64,000 bases of DNA from positions 372,001-436,000 of the forward strand of contig NZ_VFNH01000003.1 in assembly GCF_006715485.1 (NCBI RefSeq). Reading direction: 5' to 3'. The DNA is from Herbaspirillum sp. SJZ107. Its GTDB lineage: Bacteria > Pseudomonadota > Gammaproteobacteria > Burkholderiales > Burkholderiaceae_D. Below, one piece after another: positions 59,599 through 64,000 of the stretch. The notes under the pieces are model-generated. The model did no database searches and had not been told where the DNA came from. It worked only from the letters and a program-made list of their open reading frames with translations. How positions within the stretch are numbered: position 1 is the first letter of the stretch; the number at the start of each line of letters is the position of its first letter. Position numbers and translations under genes: made by a program.

Positions 59599-59614
59599 TG
59601 GCACGGTTCCTGCA
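59599..59614 (+). promoter_or_regulatory. Sigma-54 promoter of the exporter operon
   Basis: TGGCACGGTTCCTGCA has GG at 59600-59601 and GC at 59612-59613 with exactly ten bases between, matching the consensus TGGCACG-N4-TTGCA except for one base. It lies 35 bases before the adaptor start. Confidence 0.85.
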
Positions 59615-59648
59615 GATACCGCTGTGTCCAAACCCGAATGTCCACACC

Positions 59649-60929
59649 ATGATCCGCGACACCTCCCAACAAGACGCCATCATCGCCCCGGCGGCCGGCG
59701 CCGGCCTCAAGCGCGGCGCCATCTGGATCGGCGCCGGCGCCGCCGTGCTGGCCGTCTGCGCCTTCCTGCTGTCGTCCTGGCACGGCAGCGAAGCCTCGGT
59801 CAGCGCGGCGCGCCTGCGCGTCGCCGAGGTCACCCGCGGCACGCTGGTGCGCGACGCGTCCGTCAACGGCCGCGTGGTGGCCGCCGTCAGCCCGACCCTG
59901 TATGCCAAGGCGCCGTCCACCGTCAACCTGAAGGTCGCGGCGGGCGACACGGTGAAAAAGGACCAGGTCCTGGCCGTGCTGGAATCGCCCGACCTGTCCG
60001 ATGCGCTGAAGCGCGAAGTGTCGACGTACGAGCAATTGAAGGCGGAAGTGGCACGCCAGCAGATCCTGGCCCGAAAACAGAAGCTGCTGGCGCAGCGCGA
60101 AGCCGACACCGCCGAGATCGACCGCCTGTCGGCCCAGCGCACGCTGGAACGCTACCAGAGCGTCGGCGATCTCGGCATCATCGCCAAGATCGACTTCCAG
60201 AAGGCCAAGGATGCCGTGAAGTCGAGCGAGATCCGCGCCAGGCACGCGGCCCAGGCGGCGGCGCTCGAAGGCGACGACGTCCAGCTGGCCCTCAAAACCA
60301 AGGCCAACGAGCTGGAACGGGCGCGCCTGGCAATGGCGGAAGCCCAGCGCCGTGTGGATGAGTTGACCGTGCGCGCCCCGGTCGACGGTTTCATCGGCAC
60401 CCTGAACGTGCAGAACCGGATGGTGGTCGCCGCCAATGCGCCGCTGATGACCCTGGTCGACCTGTCCAAGCTCGAAGTCGAGATCGAAGTGCCGGAGACC
60501 TATGTGGCTGACCTCGGCCTGGGCATGAACGCCGAGGTCCAGCTGCCGTCCGGGACCGCCACCGGCAAGCTGTCGGCGCTGTCGCCGGAAGTGGTGCGCG
60601 GCATGGTGCTGGCCCGGGTCCGCTTCGATGATGACCAGCGTGGCGAGCAGCCGAAGGGCCTGCGCCAGAGCCAGCGGGTCACCGCGCGCCTGCTGGTCGA
60701 GGAAAAGCCGAACGTCCTGATGCTGCCGCGCGGCCCCTTCGTCGAAAGCGAGGGCGGACGTTATGCCTACGTGGTGCGCGACGGCATCGCGACCCGCACC
60801 CCGATCCGCGTCGGCGCCACCAGCATCTCGGCAGTCGAGATCCAGTCCGGCCTGCAGCAGGGCGACAAGGTCGTGGTGGCCGGCACCGACGCCTTCAACA
60901 ACGCCAGCCGCATCTCGATCAATAACTGA
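59649..60929 (+). CDS. Periplasmic adaptor of a MacAB-like ABC exporter
   Basis: Membrane-fusion protein linking an ABC exporter to an outer-membrane channel. From ATG 59649 (MIRDTSQQDA) it has 426 residues: one N-terminal membrane helix (about 22-42), a biotinyl-lipoyl half (AKAPSTVNLKVAAGDTVKKDQVLAVLESPDL), a long coiled coil (about 120-225, rich in Ala, Lys, Glu and Gln), the second half (VRAPVDGFIGTLNVQNRMVVAANAPLMTLVDLS) and a beta-barrel with QRVTARLLVEEKPNVLMLPRGPFVE. It is the first gene after a sigma-54 promoter, 24 bases before the ATPase gene. No strong ribosome binding site is seen. Confidence 0.92.
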   Translation: MIRDTSQQDAIIAPAAGAGLKRGAIWIGAGAAVLAVCAFLLSSWHGSEASVSAARLRVAEVTRGTLVRDASVNGRVVAAVSPTLYAKAPSTVNLKVAAGDTVKKDQVLAVLESPDLSDALKREVSTYEQLKAEVARQQILARKQKLLAQREADTAEIDRLSAQRTLERYQSVGDLGIIAKIDFQKAKDAVKSSEIRARHAAQAAALEGDDVQLALKTKANELERARLAMAEAQRRVDELTVRAPVDGFIGTLNVQNRMVVAANAPLMTLVDLSKLEVEIEVPETYVADLGLGMNAEVQLPSGTATGKLSALSPEVVRGMVLARVRFDDDQRGEQPKGLRQSQRVTARLLVEEKPNVLMLPRGPFVESEGGRYAYVVRDGIATRTPIRVGATSISAVEIQSGLQQGDKVVVAGTDAFNNASRISINN

Positions 60930-60953
60930 AAACATCACTGAAAGGACACAGCC

Positions 60954-61661
60954 ATGCTGCGCATGACCAACCTGAACAAGGTGTACCGCACCCACATGAT
61001 CGAGACCCACGCGCTGCGCGGCTTCGAGATCGACGTCCGCGAAGGCGAGTTCGTCACCGTCACCGGCCCGTCCGGTTCGGGTAAAACCAGCTTTCTCAAC
61101 ATCGCCGGCCTGCTCGAGGAATTCACCTCGGGCGACTACATCCTCGACGGCGTCAACGTGAAAGGCCTGGGCGACAATGCGCGCTCGCGCCTGCGCAACG
61201 AAAAGCTCGGCTTCATCTTCCAGGGTTTTAATCTGATCCCGGACCTGAACCTGTTCGACAACGTCGACGTCCCATTGCGTTACCGCGGCTTCAATGCAAC
61301 CGAGCGCAAGAAGCGCATCGAGGATGCGCTGGCCAAGGTCGGCCTGGCCTCGCGCATGAAGCACTATCCGGCCGAACTGTCCGGTGGCCAGCAGCAGCGC
61401 GTGGCGATCGCGCGCGCACTGGCCGGCTCGCCCAAGCTCCTGCTGGCCGACGAACCGACCGGCAACCTGGATACGCAGATGGCGCGCGGCGTGATGGAAC
61501 TGCTGGAAGAGATCAACGCCGCCGGCACCACGATCCTGATGGTGACCCACGATCCCGAGCTGGCGGTGCGCACCACGCGCAACGTGCACATCATCGACGG
61601 CCAGGTGTCGGACCTGGTGCGCAAAGGGCCGTCGCTGGTCCAGACCCCGGTCACCGCCTGA
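60954..61661 (+). CDS. ABC exporter ATP-binding protein (MacB/LolD-like)
   Basis: ATPase subunit of the export system, 235 residues. Walker A GPSGSGKTS (about residue 39), Q-loop FIFQGFNLIPDL, signature LSGGQQQRVAIARAL, Walker B LLLADEPTGNLD and the His of VTHDPELAV are all present. This is the class that drives FtsX-type permeases such as MacB and LolCDE. The permease gene begins 13 bases later. As a separate ATPase without a fused permease it differs from E. coli MacB. Confidence 0.96.
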   Translation: MLRMTNLNKVYRTHMIETHALRGFEIDVREGEFVTVTGPSGSGKTSFLNIAGLLEEFTSGDYILDGVNVKGLGDNARSRLRNEKLGFIFQGFNLIPDLNLFDNVDVPLRYRGFNATERKKRIEDALAKVGLASRMKHYPAELSGGQQQRVAIARALAGSPKLLLADEPTGNLDTQMARGVMELLEEINAAGTTILMVTHDPELAVRTTRNVHIIDGQVSDLVRKGPSLVQTPVTA

Positions 61662-61674
61662 GGAGTCCACGACC

Positions 61675-62985
61675 ATGTTCGGCTATTACTTCAAGCTCGG
61701 CCTGCGCAGCCTGCGCCGCAACCGCGCGCTTACCGCACTGATGGTATTGACTCTGGCCGTCGGCGTCGCCGCCAGCGTCTCGACCCTGACCATACTGCAC
61801 ATGATGTCGGGCGACCCGATCCCCGAAAAGAGCGACCGCCTGCTGGTGCCGCAGGTCGACAACGGCCCGCTCGAAGGCTGGTCGCCGGGCGACGAGCCGA
61901 ACGACGTACAGATGAGCTACCAGGATGCCGCCAACCTGCTGAAAAGCGGCCAGGGCGAGCGCCGCACTGCGCTGTTCGGTGTCGCCGGGCCGCTCGAGCC
62001 GCCGCGCAAGGACCTGTCGGCCTTCATGGTGTCCGGCATGGCGCCGACGCGCGACTTCTTCGCCATGTTCAACGTCCGCTTCCTCCATGGCCAGGCCTGG
62101 AGCGAAGCCGACGATGCCCGTGGCGCCGATGTCGTGGTGCTCGGCCGCGCCATGGCCGAAAAGCTGTTCGGCGAGGCCGATCCGGTCGGCCGGCAGGTGC
62201 GCCTGATGGGTTTCCCGTTCACCGTGAGCGGCGTGCTCGACACCTGGAACCCGCGCCCGCGCTACTACAAGCTGGTCGGCGGCGACACCTTCGGCGATGC
62301 GGACGACTACTTCATTCCCTTCTCCACTGCGATCCGCCACGAATCCGACAACAACGGCGGCATGAACTGCAGCGCCAGGCGCGACCCGGGCTATGCCGCC
62401 CTGCTGGCGTCGGAGTGCACCTGGATCCAGTTCTGGTTCGAGACCCGCGCGGCGAGCGACCGCGCCGATCTGCAGGCTTGGCTCGACAACTATGTGCGCG
62501 ACCAGAAAAAGCTCGGCCGCTTCAAGCGCAATGCGCCGAACCACCTGTACGACGTGATGGAGTGGATGGACGTGCTGAAGATCGTCGACAACGACAGCAA
62601 GCTGTCGGTCTGGCTGGCGTTCGGCTTCCTGGCGCTGTGCCTGGTGAACACCATCGGCCTGCTGCTGGCCAAGTTCTCGGTGCGCGCGTCCGAGATCGGC
62701 GTGCGCCGCGCGCTCGGCGCCTCGCGCCGCGAGATCTTCCGCCAGTTCCTGGTCGAGACCGGCGTCATCGGCCTGGCCGGCGGCGTGCTCGGGCTGCTGC
62801 TCGCCTTCGGCGCGCTGGCGCTGATCGGCATGCAGGGCAAGGAAGTCGCGGCCATGGCGCACATGGACTGGCAGATGCTGGGCCTGACCTTCGTGCTGTC
62901 GGTGGCGGCGGCGCTGCTGGCCGGCCTGCTGCCGACCTGGCGCGCCTGCCAGGTGACGCCGGCGATCCAGCTCAAATCGCAGTAA
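61675..62985 (+). CDS. ABC exporter FtsX-type permease, first subunit
   Basis: A 436-residue permease of the MacB_PCD/FtsX type: one N-terminal helix (about 15-40), a periplasmic domain (about 45-300), and three C-terminal helices (about 305-340, 365-395, 400-420) with the ATPase-coupling segment VRASEIGVRRALGASRREIFRQFLVETG. Its partner permease follows 21 bases later, so the transporter is probably a heterodimer. The periplasmic part has two Cys (NCSARRDPG and ASECTW) that could form a disulfide. Confidence 0.93.
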   Translation: MFGYYFKLGLRSLRRNRALTALMVLTLAVGVAASVSTLTILHMMSGDPIPEKSDRLLVPQVDNGPLEGWSPGDEPNDVQMSYQDAANLLKSGQGERRTALFGVAGPLEPPRKDLSAFMVSGMAPTRDFFAMFNVRFLHGQAWSEADDARGADVVVLGRAMAEKLFGEADPVGRQVRLMGFPFTVSGVLDTWNPRPRYYKLVGGDTFGDADDYFIPFSTAIRHESDNNGGMNCSARRDPGYAALLASECTWIQFWFETRAASDRADLQAWLDNYVRDQKKLGRFKRNAPNHLYDVMEWMDVLKIVDNDSKLSVWLAFGFLALCLVNTIGLLLAKFSVRASEIGVRRALGASRREIFRQFLVETGVIGLAGGVLGLLLAFGALALIGMQGKEVAAMAHMDWQMLGLTFVLSVAAALLAGLLPTWRACQVTPAIQLKSQ

Positions 62986-63006
62986 TTTTCATAAGAGAGA
63001 GACGAC

Positions 63007-64000
63007 ATGGAAATCCGTCCCATCCTGTCCGCGCTGCTGCGCAACAAGACCGGTCCGATCCTGGTGGCGCTGCAGGTGGCGCTGAGCCTGGCGATCCTGG
63101 CCAACGCCGTGTACATCGTCAACGAGCGGCGCACCGTGATCGCGCGCCCGTCCGGCATCGCCGACGAACATGCGACCTTCTACATCAAGGCGCGCAACCT
63201 GGATACCGACGGTCCCGAACAGCGCCTGGCCACCTTCAAGCACGAGGCCGATGTGCTGCGCGCGGTACCCGGCGTGGCCTCGGTGGCCAACGTGTCGCAG
63301 ATGCCGCTGTCGCAAAGCGGCTGGAACAGCACCGTCAGTATCGACCGCAAGCAGGACCGCGGCAGCGCCCTGGCCTCGATGTACATGTCGGGCGACTCGG
63401 TCATCAAGACCTTCGGCCTGAATGTCGTGGAAGGCCGCGATTTCCTGCCCCAGGAACTGGTGGATATCAACGAGAAGGAGAAGAAGGACACGCCGCCGCA
63501 GATCATCGTCACCCGGGCGCTGGCCGGCAAGCTGTGGCCGGGCACATCCCCGATCGGCAAGACCCTGTATTTCGGGCGCAACGAGCAGGCCGAGGGCACC
63601 CAGGTGGTCGGCGTGGTCGAGCGCCTGCAGACCCAATCGGCGCAAACCGGTGAAAAAGGCGAGTTCGCGGTGATCATCCCGGCACGCCTGTACGGCGGCT
63701 CGCGTGCCATGTATGCGGTGCGCACCGAGCCGGGCCAGCGCGACCGCGTGATGAAGGAAGCGGAAAGCGCACTGCGCAAATCCACGGCCACCCCGATGAT
63801 TCTGGAGATGCGCACTGTCGACGAGGACCGCAAGGACCGCTACCGCAGCGACGTCGCGCTGCAGTGGATGCTGGTCACGGTCAGTTTGCTGATGCTGCTG
63901 ATTACCTGCTCCGGCATCGTCGGCATGGCCAGCCTGTGGGTGACCCAGCGCCGCAAGCAGATCGGCGTACGGCGCGCGCTCGGCGCCCGCCGCATCGACA
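63007..64000 (+). CDS. ABC exporter FtsX-type permease, second subunit (3' end outside window)
   Basis: The frame is open from ATG 63007 (preceded by AAGAGAGAGACGAC) to the end of the window; 331 codons are seen. An N-terminal helix (about 15-37) leads to a periplasmic domain with FGLNVVEGRDFLPQEL and VTRALAGKLWPGTSPIGKTLYFG, typical of MacB_PCD, and then a helix (about 278-305) and the coupling motif QRRKQIGVRRALGARR. The last two helices lie beyond the window. It pairs with the first permease. Confidence 0.93.
   Translation, partial: MEIRPILSALLRNKTGPILVALQVALSLAILANAVYIVNERRTVIARPSGIADEHATFYIKARNLDTDGPEQRLATFKHEADVLRAVPGVASVANVSQMPLSQSGWNSTVSIDRKQDRGSALASMYMSGDSVIKTFGLNVVEGRDFLPQELVDINEKEKKDTPPQIIVTRALAGKLWPGTSPIGKTLYFGRNEQAEGTQVVGVVERLQTQSAQTGEKGEFAVIIPARLYGGSRAMYAVRTEPGQRDRVMKEAESALRKSTATPMILEMRTVDEDRKDRYRSDVALQWMLVTVSLLMLLITCSGIVGMASLWVTQRRKQIGVRRALGARRID

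Overview
The window reads as a chromosome segment of a high-GC betaproteobacterium, most likely Burkholderiales/Oxalobacteraceae of the Massilia/Telluria type. This rests on the gene neighbourhoods (mrcA-cyaY-lptM-lysA, resB-ccsB-cytochrome c4-ysxC-hemB, the str/S10/spc/alpha ribosomal block), the protein sequences and the GC-rich codon use; no database search was run. No phage, insertion sequence or CRISPR array is visible.

Layout. 1-1251: 3' end of a class A penicillin-binding protein (mrcA). 1543-4969: a tightly coupled three-gene cassette (lipoprotein, trypsin-like protease, membrane protein with a peptidoglycan-binding-like tail) sitting between mrcA and cyaY. 4988-8849: cyaY diverging from lptM-lysA, then a DUF4153-like membrane protein. 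8846-10664: methionine sulfoxide repair genes msrP-msrQ plus a small membrane protein. 10757-16796: cytochrome c maturation (resB, ccsB), a dihaem cytochrome c4, ysxC and hemB. 17000-25464: a TonB-like protein, then a response regulator-histidine kinase-adaptor-RND pump operon with a divergent Spy/CpxP-like gene. 25634-28489: a curli operon, csgE-csgF-csgG plus two curlin-repeat proteins. 28559-30433: dsbD.

30548-53521: nearly the whole ribosomal protein superoperon on the minus strand. In transcription order it is rpsL-rpsG-fusA-tufA-rpsJ, then an interruption of about 3.8 kb (membrane protein, LacI-type regulator, MscS channel, tRNA-Val), then rplC through rpsQ, rplN through rpsK, and rpsD-rpoA-rplQ. 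The interruption is matched by transcription signals: a terminator after tufA, an extended -10 box before rpsJ, a terminator after rpsJ, and a separate promoter before rplC. Longer gaps before rplN and rpsD contain hairpins and candidate promoters; the rpsD leader contains a terminator-like stem, so it may be regulated on its own.

53930-64000: accessory envelope genes. They are a phosphoethanolamine-transferase-like sulfatase-fold protein, a secreted sorbosone-dehydrogenase-like propeller fused to a PEBP domain, a membrane MutS-like ATPase, and divergently from it a MacA/MacB-like ABC export operon whose last gene runs off the window. That operon has a clear sigma-54 promoter preceded by nested perfect inverted repeats of the GTCCG/CGGAC type, implying control by an NtrC-family activator not in the window.

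A GC-rich REP-like repeat occurs in three intergenic places (16866-16977, 32174-32254, 57750-57778). The best candidates for undescribed biology are the three-gene cassette at 1.5-5.0 kb, the sigma-54/UAS-controlled exporter, the propeller-PEBP fusion and the split S10 operon.
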